In this document: positions 5,758-12,453 of the stretch, piece after piece
Layout of the letters: the number at the start of each line of letters is the position of its first letter
How positions within the stretch are numbered: position 1 is the stretch's first letter
From: Acidimicrobiia bacterium
GTDB taxonomy: Bacteria > Actinomycetota > Acidimicrobiia > Acidimicrobiales > Acidimicrobilacustridaceae
Direction of reading: 5' to 3'
DNA length: 12,453 nucleotides
NCBI GenBank assembly: GCA_016462055.1
Contig: JAEMTX010000039.1
Coordinates: forward strand, 1-12,453
Position numbers and translations under genes: made by a program
Notes under the pieces: generated by a model
Told to the model about the DNA's origin: nothing
Seen by the model: only the letters and a program-made list of their open reading frames with translations
Databases searched by the model: none

Positions 5758-7365
5758 GTGCCTGCTGCCGCTGAACAATTCGAACGCGATGATCTACCGC
5801 TAACCGTTGCAGCGGCCCTCGAACGCGCCTCTATCGATTTTGCAGAACTCGAGGCTCTTGTCGACGGCGGACTGCGTTTGAACTGGAGCGAACTTCTCGA
5901 TCGCGTGGACATCGCAGCTCGGGCTTTGGTCGCCATCGGAATCAACCCAGGCGATCGTGTTGCCATCTGGGCGCAGAACACCGCCGAGTGGGTCATTGCA
6001 GCGTGCGCAATTCACCGCAGCGCAGCTATTCTTGTTCCGCTGAACACTCGGTTTAAGCGACCTGAAGCAACGTACATTCTCGAGAACGCACAGGTCCGAT
6101 TGCTTTTCACTGTTTCCGAGTTTCTCGGGACCGATTACGTCGAGTTGCTTGGCGATCGTTCGGCTCTTCCTCTGTTGGAGCACGTTGTTCTCCTTGACGG
6201 ACCAACACGGGCGCACACAACGACATGGGCTGAGTTCCTTTCAATGTCCAACTCCGTTTCAACGAGTGCAGCTGCCGAACGTGCTGCAGCCCTCACTCCC
6301 GATGATCTATGCGACATCCTCTTCACATCGGGAACAACGGGACTACCCAAAGGGGCCATGCTCACCCACGGCGCCAGCGTTCGTGCCTATTGGAGTTGGT
6401 CCAACGTCGTGGGCCTCACCAAAGGCGACCGCTACCTGATCATTAATCCGTTCTTCCATGGTTTCGGACTGAAATCGGGGATTCTTGCTTCAATCCTCAT
6501 GGGAGCAACGATCTTGCCGCACCCTGTATTTGACGTTCCCTCAGTGATGCGTCGCGTCGAAGAAGAACGCATCACGATGCTCCCCGGACCGCCGACTGTC
6601 TACATGACGATGCTCGACCATCCCGAGTTAAAGAATTTCGATCTTTCGAGTTTGCGACTTTCCGTCACTGGTGCCGCAACAGTTCCCGTCGAAATGATCC
6701 ATCGGATGCGATCTGAAATGACGTTTAAGACAATCGTTACCGGATACGGACTCACTGAAGCGACAGGCATCGCAACAATGTGCCGTCATACCGACGATCC
6801 CGAAATCATCGCCAACACTGCGGGTCGCGCGATTCCCGATGTTGAAGTCATTGTCGCCGACGACAACCGCCAACCAGTGGCGAGCGGCGAACCGGGTGAG
6901 GTTCTCATCCGTGGCTACAACATCATGAAGGGATTCATTGGCAATCCCGAGGCGACCGCCGAAGCAATCGATGATGAGGGTTGGCTCCACACGGGCGACA
7001 TCGGCATCATGGATGAAGCGGGAAATCTGCGCATCACTGACCGCATGAAGGACATGTTCATCGTCGGCGGATTCAATGCCTACCCCGCCGAGATCGAAAA
7101 TATCCTGCTTACCCACTCCGGCATCAGTCAGGTTGCCGTGCTGGGTATTCCGGATTCACGCATGGGCGAAATCGGTGTGGCCTTCGTCATCGCAAAGCCA
7201 GAGGTGACCCTGAGTCCGGACGACATCGTTGCATGGAGTCGCGAGTCGATGGCCAACTACAAGGTGCCACGTCACGTCATAATGGTCGAAGAATTCCCGC
7301 TCAATGCAAGTGGGAAAGTACTGAAATATGTCTTGCGCGAAACCGCTATCGAGAACGCTTCCTAA
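5758..7365 (+). CDS. FadD3-like acyl-CoA ligase (AMP-binding superfamily)
   Basis: This 535-residue cytoplasmic enzyme forms acyl-CoA from a free acid, ATP and CoA. The motifs are canonical: TSGTTGLPKG (190-199), GYGLTEATG (329-337), HTGDIG (411-416), ITDRMKDMFIVGGFN (426-440) and the catalytic lysine K520 in ASGKVLKYVLR. Segments such as DRYLIINPFFHGFG, LPGPPT and SVTGAATVPVEM resemble actinobacterial FadD3, which in Mycobacterium activates the steroid ring-C/D remnant HIP. No other steroid gene is visible, so I give no symbol. The GTG start at 5758 is supported by GGAG at 5748-5751, 6 nt upstream. It shares only general ANL-superfamily likeness with the ligase at 3984-5642 and is not a recent duplicate of it. 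Its stop overlaps that of the convergent amidohydrolase by 4 nt. Confidence 0.9.
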   Translation: MPAAAEQFERDDLPLTVAAALERASIDFAELEALVDGGLRLNWSELLDRVDIAARALVAIGINPGDRVAIWAQNTAEWVIAACAIHRSAAILVPLNTRFKRPEATYILENAQVRLLFTVSEFLGTDYVELLGDRSALPLLEHVVLLDGPTRAHTTTWAEFLSMSNSVSTSAAAERAAALTPDDLCDILFTSGTTGLPKGAMLTHGASVRAYWSWSNVVGLTKGDRYLIINPFFHGFGLKSGILASILMGATILPHPVFDVPSVMRRVEEERITMLPGPPTVYMTMLDHPELKNFDLSSLRLSVTGAATVPVEMIHRMRSEMTFKTIVTGYGLTEATGIATMCRHTDDPEIIANTAGRAIPDVEVIVADDNRQPVASGEPGEVLIRGYNIMKGFIGNPEATAEAIDDEGWLHTGDIGIMDEAGNLRITDRMKDMFIVGGFNAYPAEIENILLTHSGISQVAVLGIPDSRMGEIGVAFVIAKPEVTLSPDDIVAWSRESMANYKVPRHVIMVEEFPLNASGKVLKYVLRETAIENAS

Positions 7366-7373
7366 CGAGGAAG
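7358..7373. terminator. Small hairpin centred on two overlapping stop codons; possible bidirectional terminator
   Basis: CTTCCT-AACG-AGGAAG forms a 6-bp stem with a 4-nt loop. It spans the TAA of the FadD3-like ligase (7363-7365) and the TAG of the convergent amidohydrolase (7364-7362). There is no U-tract, which is common for actinobacterial terminators but weakens the call. Being symmetric, it would act on both transcripts. Confidence 0.4.
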
Positions 7374-8552
7374 GACTTGACTCGGCAGCGGATGCCGGAA
7401 CACTCGCGCCGCATTTTCACAAAGAATGGCGCGCAACTCGTCGGACGGGAGATCACCGTAGGTGTCGGCGACTACCTGTTGTGTGTCTGGCCACGTTCCG
7501 TCGCCGTGCGGGTAATCGGTCTCGAACATGATGTTCTCGACTCCGATGCGATGACGCGTCACGATCGTTGACGGATCATCGATAGTGCAGAACCAGAAAT
7601 TGCGCTTGAGAACGTCAGCAGGACGTACTTCCCATCCCAGCCCATAACCAGAGCGGTCGATGATGTTGTCGAGTCGGTCGAGCAACATCGCCACCCATCC
7701 GATGCCGCCTTCGGACATGGTGATTTTCAGGTTCGGGTACTTCAGTGGGTAACCCGACCAAAGCCATTCGGCGCACGCAGCCAAAGACAACTGGCCAAAC
7801 ATCGTTGCGCCAAGCTGAAGTGCAGGCGATGCCTCGGGTGTGGGGTAACCGCCCGAAGAACCGACGTGCAGAGCAATCGCCGTGTCGGTTTCCGCACAAG
7901 CCTGCACGATCGGATCCCAGTAGCCAGTGAACAACGAGGGGAATCCAATATTCTGCGGACGCTCAGGGAGCGTTACCGCAACGAAGCCACGAGCAGCATT
8001 TCGACGAATTTCGGCAGCACCCTTTTCGGGATCGGCCAGAAACGTCAGGCCCAGAGGAATGATGCGATCTTTCGCTGGCTGCCACCATTGCTCGTACAAC
8101 CAGTCGTTCCATGCTTGGGTCGTGGCGTAACCAAGATCGAGGTCATCGATTTGCGCAAATACTCGACCGCAGAAACCAGTGATCATCGAAGGGAAATTCA
8201 TCGACGCCCAGACACCGTTGATGTCCATGTCTCGAACGCGTTCATTGATATCCCAACAGCCCTTGCGCATGTCTGAGAACTTTGTGGGCTCGAGATTCTT
8301 CATGCTCTTTTGTCGGCCGGCTACCGCATTCATTCCGACCTGCGTAAAACGCTGTCCTTCGAACTCCCACACCTCGTGACCGTTCTCATTCACGACGACT
8401 TTCGGAGCGCGACTCTGGAACTGTGAAGGCAGTCGACCTTCGAACATTCCAGGCGGTTCAACAAGGTGGTCATCAACGGAAATAATCGTGTACCGGACCT
8501 CGACTGGATCAGGGTCAGGTAACAGCATTGGATTGTCCACGAGATCGGTCAT
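7362..8552 (-). CDS. Amidohydrolase-2 family protein, paralogue of the one at 1920-3194
   Basis: This 396-residue protein has the same signatures as the first amidohydrolase. Residues 1-20 form a short unaligned N-terminus; then IISVDDHLVEPPGMF (23-37) gives D27-x-H29, followed by H229 (ALHVGSSG), E281 (MSEGGIGW) and D346/H349 (ETDYPHGD). It lacks the roughly 40-residue C-terminal tail of the other copy. These are probable metal and active-site residues by family analogy. The ATG at 8552 has GGGGG at 8560-8556. It is convergent with the FadD3-like ligase, with overlapping stops, and divergent from the phosphotransferase gene. No TGAAC-N4-GTTCA site occurs in its 91-bp upstream region, so it may be outside the proposed regulon. 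Substrate unknown. Confidence 0.87.
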   Translation of the reverse strand: MTDLVDNPMLLPDPDPVEVRYTIISVDDHLVEPPGMFEGRLPSQFQSRAPKVVVNENGHEVWEFEGQRFTQVGMNAVAGRQKSMKNLEPTKFSDMRKGCWDINERVRDMDINGVWASMNFPSMITGFCGRVFAQIDDLDLGYATTQAWNDWLYEQWWQPAKDRIIPLGLTFLADPEKGAAEIRRNAARGFVAVTLPERPQNIGFPSLFTGYWDPIVQACAETDTAIALHVGSSGGYPTPEASPALQLGATMFGQLSLAACAEWLWSGYPLKYPNLKITMSEGGIGWVAMLLDRLDNIIDRSGYGLGWEVRPADVLKRNFWFCTIDDPSTIVTRHRIGVENIMFETDYPHGDGTWPDTQQVVADTYGDLPSDELRAILCENAARVFRHPLPSQVLPR

Positions 8553-8615
8553 TAGTCCCCCAGGTAGCGACAGTTCTTCAATTGTAGGTCCGTCACCGCA
8601 ATCAATTCGTGGTCG

Positions 8616-8625
8616 CTGCTACCTT
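8616..8625 (+). promoter_or_regulatory. Candidate extended -10 promoter element of the phosphotransferase gene
   Basis: CTGCTACCTT contains an extended -10 pattern (TGn-TAnnnT). A transcript starting about 7 nt downstream would have a leader of roughly 12 nt that includes the ribosome binding site at 8634-8640. The identical 10-mer occurs at 9746-9755 before aftD. No clear -35 element is seen, as is usual for extended -10 promoters. Confidence 0.4.
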
Positions 8626-8633
8626 CGGCGGAA

Positions 8634-8640
8634 AGGGGGA
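8634..8640 (+). promoter_or_regulatory. Ribosome binding site that fixes the phosphotransferase start
   Basis: AGGGGGA lies 3-4 nt before the ATG at 8644. The open frame continues upstream to 8488, but that extension overlaps the start of the divergent gene and is low-complexity, so 8644 is the credible start. Confidence 0.75.
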
Positions 8641-8643
8641 ACG

Positions 8644-9702
8644 ATGACGGAAGAAGTTCTTGATACCGAGGCACTCGGGAAGTGGATAGGAGACCGAATT
8701 GGTTCCTCGCCGACTACAGCCGAAATCGATGGAAGACCATCAGGCGGTTTCTCAGCCGAAACTCTCCTTCTGACCGCTGGCACAGCAGACGGTGCTCATC
8801 GCCGATTCGTGGTTCGCCTCGAAACTCCAGAACCCGCCGTCTACCCGACCCAGTCCGACCTCGTCATGCCTGAGATCGAAATCCAATATCGAGTCATGGA
8901 TGCACTTCGGCGAGACGGAACCGTTCCAATTGCTGAACTACTTGGCTACGAATCTGACGATCGGATCCTCGGTACGCCATTTTTCGTGATGCACCACGTT
9001 AACGGGGTGGTTCCGATTGAGAGTCCGCCCTACAGCGCTGAAGGTTTTTTTACGGAGATGAGTGCAGAACAGCGCACCTCACTCATCAGCAACGGACTCC
9101 AGCAACTTGCAAAACTCCACTCCATACCGCTGAGTGCCATAGACCTTGATTGGCTTGTTCCTGCGGGTCGCACTCCTGGCTCTCGACATCTCATGAATCT
9201 GTGGCGGTCGTTTGGTGACGACGAACTCCGTGGGAGGTCCCATCCCCTCCTTGCAACTGCGTGGGAGACCATCGCCGCAGAGCTTCCACCCGAGGAATCC
9301 ACCGGCCTTTGTTGGGGCGATCCGCGACCAGGCAACATCATCTGGAACGATGCTTCTCCGGCCTGTCTGACCGATTTTGAAGCGGCGTGCATCGGCCCTC
9401 CTGAATTCGATTTGGGCTGGTGGCTCATGTTTGACCGGACGATGCACGAACTCGCGGGTCTCGACCGACTCGACGGGGATCCCACGCGAGATGAACAGCG
9501 AGCGATGTATTTCCAACACGCCGGACGCCCGGCGATCGACACCGCTGCTCATGAACTTTTTGCCGCTGCTCGCTACTGCGTCATCGTGGTCCGCGTGATG
9601 AATCGCCTCGAACAACGCGGCCTGCTTCCAGCCGACAGCATGGTTTGGCGTGACAACCCAGCAACCCAGTGTCTGGCCATAATTCTCGACGAGCATGAGT
9701 AG
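8644..9702 (+). CDS. Aminoglycoside-phosphotransferase-fold kinase (APH family, ACAD10/11 N-domain-like)
   Basis: The 352 residues show the APH-type kinase fold. The N-lobe includes RRFVVRLETPEP (53-64) and the hinge FFVMHHVNG (113-121), then QLAKLHS (154-160). The catalytic loop is LCWGDPRPGN (222-231), with Asp226 and Asn231 kept but Trp224 in place of the usual His of HGD; the metal-binding motif is LTDFEAACIGPPEFDLGWW (242-260), with D244. The CWGD variant is one I recognise in actinobacterial members of this family, so an active kinase is likely. Related domains of human ACAD10/11 phosphorylate 4-hydroxyacyl-CoA during its catabolism. With acyl-CoA ligases and a crotonase close by, a hydroxyacyl substrate is a reasonable guess; an antibiotic is not. 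It is divergent from the second amidohydrolase and monocistronic as far as can be seen. Confidence 0.82.
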   Translation: MTEEVLDTEALGKWIGDRIGSSPTTAEIDGRPSGGFSAETLLLTAGTADGAHRRFVVRLETPEPAVYPTQSDLVMPEIEIQYRVMDALRRDGTVPIAELLGYESDDRILGTPFFVMHHVNGVVPIESPPYSAEGFFTEMSAEQRTSLISNGLQQLAKLHSIPLSAIDLDWLVPAGRTPGSRHLMNLWRSFGDDELRGRSHPLLATAWETIAAELPPEESTGLCWGDPRPGNIIWNDASPACLTDFEAACIGPPEFDLGWWLMFDRTMHELAGLDRLDGDPTRDEQRAMYFQHAGRPAIDTAAHELFAAARYCVIVVRVMNRLEQRGLLPADSMVWRDNPATQCLAIILDEHE

Positions 9703-9745
9703 CGATCACAAGGCAATTCGACTGCCCAAAGGCATAGGAAACCCC

Positions 9746-9755
9746 CTGCTACCTT
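9746..9755 (+). promoter_or_regulatory. Candidate extended -10 promoter element upstream of aftD
   Basis: CTGCTACCTT is identical to 8616-8625. The predicted start point, about 7 nt downstream, falls near 9762, directly before GTG (9763) and ATG (9769) of a short reading frame, which suggests a leaderless or nearly leaderless transcript. Confidence 0.4.
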
Positions 9756-9768
9756 GCCCAGAGTGAGA

Positions 9769-9816
9769 ATGCGTCCGATCACTCACGCCCCTTCTGCCGG
9801 ATGGGCCCCCAAATGA
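9769..9816 (+). CDS. Possible 15-codon leader ORF overlapping the aftD start
   Basis: The frame encodes MRPITHAPSAGWAPK and ends in a TGA that overlaps the aftD ATG as ATGA (9813-9816). A GTG at 9763 could add two codons. There is no ribosome binding site, but the predicted transcription start is within a few bases, fitting leaderless translation. Because aftD also lacks a ribosome binding site, it may be translated by termination-reinitiation from this ORF. The alternative is that this is chance and aftD starts at 9801 or 9903. Confidence 0.3.
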   Translation: MRPITHAPSAGWAPK

Positions 9817-12453
9817 CGGTTTCCGCATCCACCGGATCGATCGGTGATCTAGACGCAACCGCAAATAGCCAACCAAATGCTGATTCTCCGGTTCAATCCT
9901 CGATGAGACGCTTTGACCGTGGGACCTATCTCCTTCTCGCTCTCCTTGCGTACATACCTTCTCTACTCACGTCCCGTGGAGAAATCTCGGCCGATACGAA
10001 GGCCTACCTCCTCCTTGACTCGGGAAAGTTCCTTGACCGCGTCCCATTTCTATGGGACGCCCACATAAATGCGGGAACAGTCACACACCAGAACATCGGC
10101 TATCTGTTTCCATTAGGACCTTGGTACTGGACTTTCAAAACCATTGGCGTGCCAATTTGGATCGCGGAACGCCTGTGGTTCGGAACGCTCCTTTTTGCCG
10201 CCGGTGCAGGAACGCTCTGGATGCTTCGCAAACTCGGATTGCGAGGCTCTGGTTCTGCCGTAGCTGCGTTCACGTACATGCTCAGCCCGTACCTTCTCGC
10301 CTACATGGGACGAACGTCCGTCATTCTCACACCGTGGTGTGCCCTTCCATGGCTAATCGGTCTGATGATCTGCGCGTTGCGGGAACGAACTTGGCGTGCG
10401 CCGGTGCTCTTTGCGCTGATCGTCACCGTCATGGCCGGCACCAATGCGAGTTCGGTGATTTTTGTTCTTCTAGGGCCGCTCCTGCTCGTCCCGTTTGCCA
10501 TTTGGATCACCCACGAGACCGACGTTCGAAATGCGTCACGCGCACTGCTACGAATCGCTGTCACGACCGGACCAGCGCAGCTGTGGTGGTTATCCGGACT
10601 CTTCATCCAAGGCAAATACGGACTTCCTATTCTGCAACTCACAGAAACCGTCGAAACTGTCGCGCAAACGTCTACGTCACCTGAAGCACTCCGCGGACTC
10701 GGTTATTGGTACTTCTATGGAAAAGATGGTCTCGCCGGTTGGACGGAATCGGGCGCTATGTATACGACAACGCTCGTCATGCTTGCGTTTTCGTTTGTGC
10801 TTCCGTTGCTCGGGTTGCTCGGCGCGATTCTCACCCGATGGAAATACCGCGCTTATTTCGTCGCTCTTATTCTCGTCGGTCTTGTCTTCGCTATCGGCAC
10901 CTATCCGTACGAAGCCCCATCGCCTGTTGGCTCACTAATCAAGTTCACAACATCACTTGAGGTTGGATTCGCGCTTCGAAATTCTCCGCGGATTCTCCCC
11001 CTCGTTGCTATTGGACTCGCCGCACTCATTGCATCACTCGTCGATGCGCTGGTGCCCGCGATCCTGCGAAGGTTCCAATCCCCTCTCAATGGAAGACTCG
11101 CGCTGGCCCTTCCTCTTGGAATCATCTGCATCGCCATCCTCAATCTTCCGCCCATTTGGACAGGCGGTCTCGTTCAGTCCGATCTCAAATTCCCTGAGAC
11201 CATTCCTGCCTATTGGACCGATGCAGCCACGTGGCTCGACGCACAAAGCAGCGACCTCCGAGTCCTCGAACTTCCAGGAGCCGACTTCGGTGCCTATCGG
11301 TGGGGCGAAACGCAGGACCCACTCACTCCCGGTTTGATCAATCGTCCCTGGATAGGTCGTGAGATCACGGCCTATGGCGCACCAGCAACTGTTGATCTAC
11401 TCCGAGCTCTCGATCACACTCTGCAAGAAGGCGTCGGCGAAACCGCTGCAGTAGCGGGAGTGGCTCGGCTCTTTTCTGCATCGGATGTTCTCTTGAGACT
11501 CGACAGCCAATATGAGCGCTACCGGGGCCCTCGACCATCCGACCTCTGGACCCAATTTGGCACCACAACTCCTTCAAATGGATTGGGAGCTCCGACAACG
11601 TTTGGTAGTCCTGTCGTCAACACGCCCGATCCTCGCCAACCCATGGTCGATGAACAGCACATCGCCGGTTCATCGGGATCAAACGCCACACCTCCGCTGG
11701 CCGCGTATCCAGTGGCAGGCGTGCGACCGATCTTGCGATCTCAGGTCACCAACAACCCCACCGTCCTCTTCGGAGATGGTGACGGAATCGTCCAAGCGGC
11801 CGTATGGAATCAACTCCCACAAGACCGGGCGTTGTTCTATGCCGCCACTGCAACTGCATCATCCACTCTCCTCAGCGGCATCCGCGTCTCACAGCCGAAC
11901 CTCGTCATCACCGACACGAACCGCAAGCGGGCTCAACGCTGGGGAACGACACGAGAGAACAACGGTGCAACAGAATCAGCAGACTCCAGTCCGCTTGTTA
12001 AAGACCCCAAAGACACGCGCCTCGACCTCTTCCCCGGCCAAAGCACGAGCGACCAATCCGTCGCCTGGTTTGGGGACGATGTTGCAAATGTCCGTGCCAC
12101 TACCTATGGGAACATCGTCGCTTATTCCTCAGAGGTACGACCCTCAAACGCAGTTGATGGAGATCCACGCACTGCATGGACTACAGGCGGATTTAGTGAC
12201 GTCCTCGGCGACCGACTGGTCATCGATTATGCCCATCCCGTTACCGCCGATCATGTCGATCTTCTGCAGACCCAAGGCAACCGTTGGATAACCAAAGCAA
12301 CAGTCCTTCTCGATGGCGTGCCGGCGAGAACTGTCGAAATGACCGATGCGTCGTTCACCGGCAATGGCCAACGAGTCGATCTTGGCGGTCAACGAACCTT
12401 CTCTTCGCTCAGCATCCGCATCGACGACGCAAATATCACTGGACTTGCGACAT
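9813..12453 (+). CDS. aftD: AftD-like alpha-(1->3)-arabinofuranosyltransferase, GT-C fold (3' end beyond window)
   Basis: The frame is open for 880 codons to the window edge; mycobacterial AftD is about 1,400 residues. AftD-type enzymes add arabinofuranose from decaprenyl-phospho-arabinose to cell-wall arabinan on the outer face of the membrane. The first membrane segment is about residues 38-53, followed by ISADTKAYLLLD (58-69), with an acidic residue where GT-C enzymes carry a catalytic Asp, and by THQNIGYLFPLGPWYW (91-106), which is close to mycobacterial AftD. Several further hydrophobic segments run to about residue 447, and the rest is predicted outside the membrane. Around residues 760-880 lies a discoidin/F5-8C-like domain marked by NAVDGDPRTAWTT (from 779). 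The start is uncertain (9801, 9813 or 9903), because none has a ribosome binding site; 9813 is chosen for the ATGA overlap. It appears functionally separate from the catabolic genes. Confidence 0.87.
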   Translation, partial: MTVSASTGSIGDLDATANSQPNADSPVQSSMRRFDRGTYLLLALLAYIPSLLTSRGEISADTKAYLLLDSGKFLDRVPFLWDAHINAGTVTHQNIGYLFPLGPWYWTFKTIGVPIWIAERLWFGTLLFAAGAGTLWMLRKLGLRGSGSAVAAFTYMLSPYLLAYMGRTSVILTPWCALPWLIGLMICALRERTWRAPVLFALIVTVMAGTNASSVIFVLLGPLLLVPFAIWITHETDVRNASRALLRIAVTTGPAQLWWLSGLFIQGKYGLPILQLTETVETVAQTSTSPEALRGLGYWYFYGKDGLAGWTESGAMYTTTLVMLAFSFVLPLLGLLGAILTRWKYRAYFVALILVGLVFAIGTYPYEAPSPVGSLIKFTTSLEVGFALRNSPRILPLVAIGLAALIASLVDALVPAILRRFQSPLNGRLALALPLGIICIAILNLPPIWTGGLVQSDLKFPETIPAYWTDAATWLDAQSSDLRVLELPGADFGAYRWGETQDPLTPGLINRPWIGREITAYGAPATVDLLRALDHTLQEGVGETAAVAGVARLFSASDVLLRLDSQYERYRGPRPSDLWTQFGTTTPSNGLGAPTTFGSPVVNTPDPRQPMVDEQHIAGSSGSNATPPLAAYPVAGVRPILRSQVTNNPTVLFGDGDGIVQAAVWNQLPQDRALFYAATATASSTLLSGIRVSQPNLVITDTNRKRAQRWGTTRENNGATESADSSPLVKDPKDTRLDLFPGQSTSDQSVAWFGDDVANVRATTYGNIVAYSSEVRPSNAVDGDPRTAWTTGGFSDVLGDRLVIDYAHPVTADHVDLLQTQGNRWITKATVLLDGVPARTVEMTDASFTGNGQRVDLGGQRTFSSLSIRIDDANITGLAT

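Noticed and set aside
8563..8625. GGTAGC and GCTACC as a long inverted repeat between the divergent genes
   Set aside because: The arms are only 6 bp and about 50 bp apart. One copy is the -10 element of the phosphotransferase; the other abuts the amidohydrolase ribosome binding site and is probably chance.
8488..8643. N-terminal extension of the phosphotransferase
   Set aside because: It overlaps the divergent amidohydrolase start and is low-complexity; AGGGGGA at 8634-8640 marks the ATG at 8644.
9711..9734. Terminator after the phosphotransferase (GGCA...TGCC, TGCC-CAAA-GGCA)
   Set aside because: The stems are only 4 bp with no U-tract.
10052..10684. A 210-codon frame rich in Arg, His and Cys
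   Set aside because: It is an out-of-frame reading of the AftD membrane domain, whose correct frame gives family motifs such as THQNIGYLFP.
11512..12291. A 259-codon frame on the plus strand inside the aftD region
   Set aside because: It is rich in Ser, Pro and Thr, resembles no family, and lies inside the continuous AftD-like frame that carries the discoidin-like domain.

Overview
The window reads as chromosomal DNA from an actinobacterium with mid-range GC (mid-50s percent by eye), plausibly a non-mycobacterial lineage such as Acidimicrobiia. The reasons are a large AftD-type arabinofuranosyltransferase at the right edge, a lipid or steroid-like set of acyl-CoA genes, G-rich ribosome binding sites (GGGGG) and extended -10 promoters of the TGCTACCTT type. 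The lineage is an inference. Eight protein genes are clear, two of them cut by the window edges, plus one possible 15-codon leader ORF. I found no tRNA, rRNA, CRISPR array or insertion sequence.

Layout. Positions 1-1728 (minus strand) hold a two-gene unit: a type I periplasmic-binding-fold protein that lacks any signal peptide, followed with a 1-nt stop/start overlap by a TetR-family regulator that runs off the left edge. Divergent from it, an amidohydrolase-2 family protein (1920-3194) overlaps by 4 nt a crotonase-fold protein (3191-3982). These meet, 1 nt apart, a convergent acyl-CoA ligase (3984-5642, minus). A second, FadD3-like acyl-CoA ligase (5758-7365, plus) diverges from the first and overlaps by 4 nt, tail to tail, a second amidohydrolase paralogue (7362-8552, minus). 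A divergent ACAD10/11-like phosphotransferase (8644-9702) follows. From 9813 to the end runs the first 880 codons of an aftD-like gene, which looks unrelated to the catabolic block.

How it may work together. The two central divergent promoter regions carry the same inverted repeat, TGAAC-N4-GTTCA, at 1786-1799 and 5704-5717, each about 60 bp upstream of a minus-strand gene. With a TetR gene in the same block, the simplest reading is one local regulon: the TetR protein controls its own operon, the amidohydrolase-crotonase operon and both acyl-CoA ligases. The enzymes suggest CoA activation of a carboxylic acid followed by hydration, isomerisation or ring/C-C cleavage, with the amidohydrolase-fold proteins as hydrolases or decarboxylases. 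The substrate cannot be read from the sequence. The most unusual element is the binding-fold protein: an in-frame stop four codons upstream of its ATG rules out an N-terminal extension, its N-terminus is lysine-rich and hydrophilic, and no permease or ATPase gene lies nearby. It may be an intracellular ligand sensor (in the manner of Pseudomonas AmiC) made together with the TetR regulator, rather than a transporter component.
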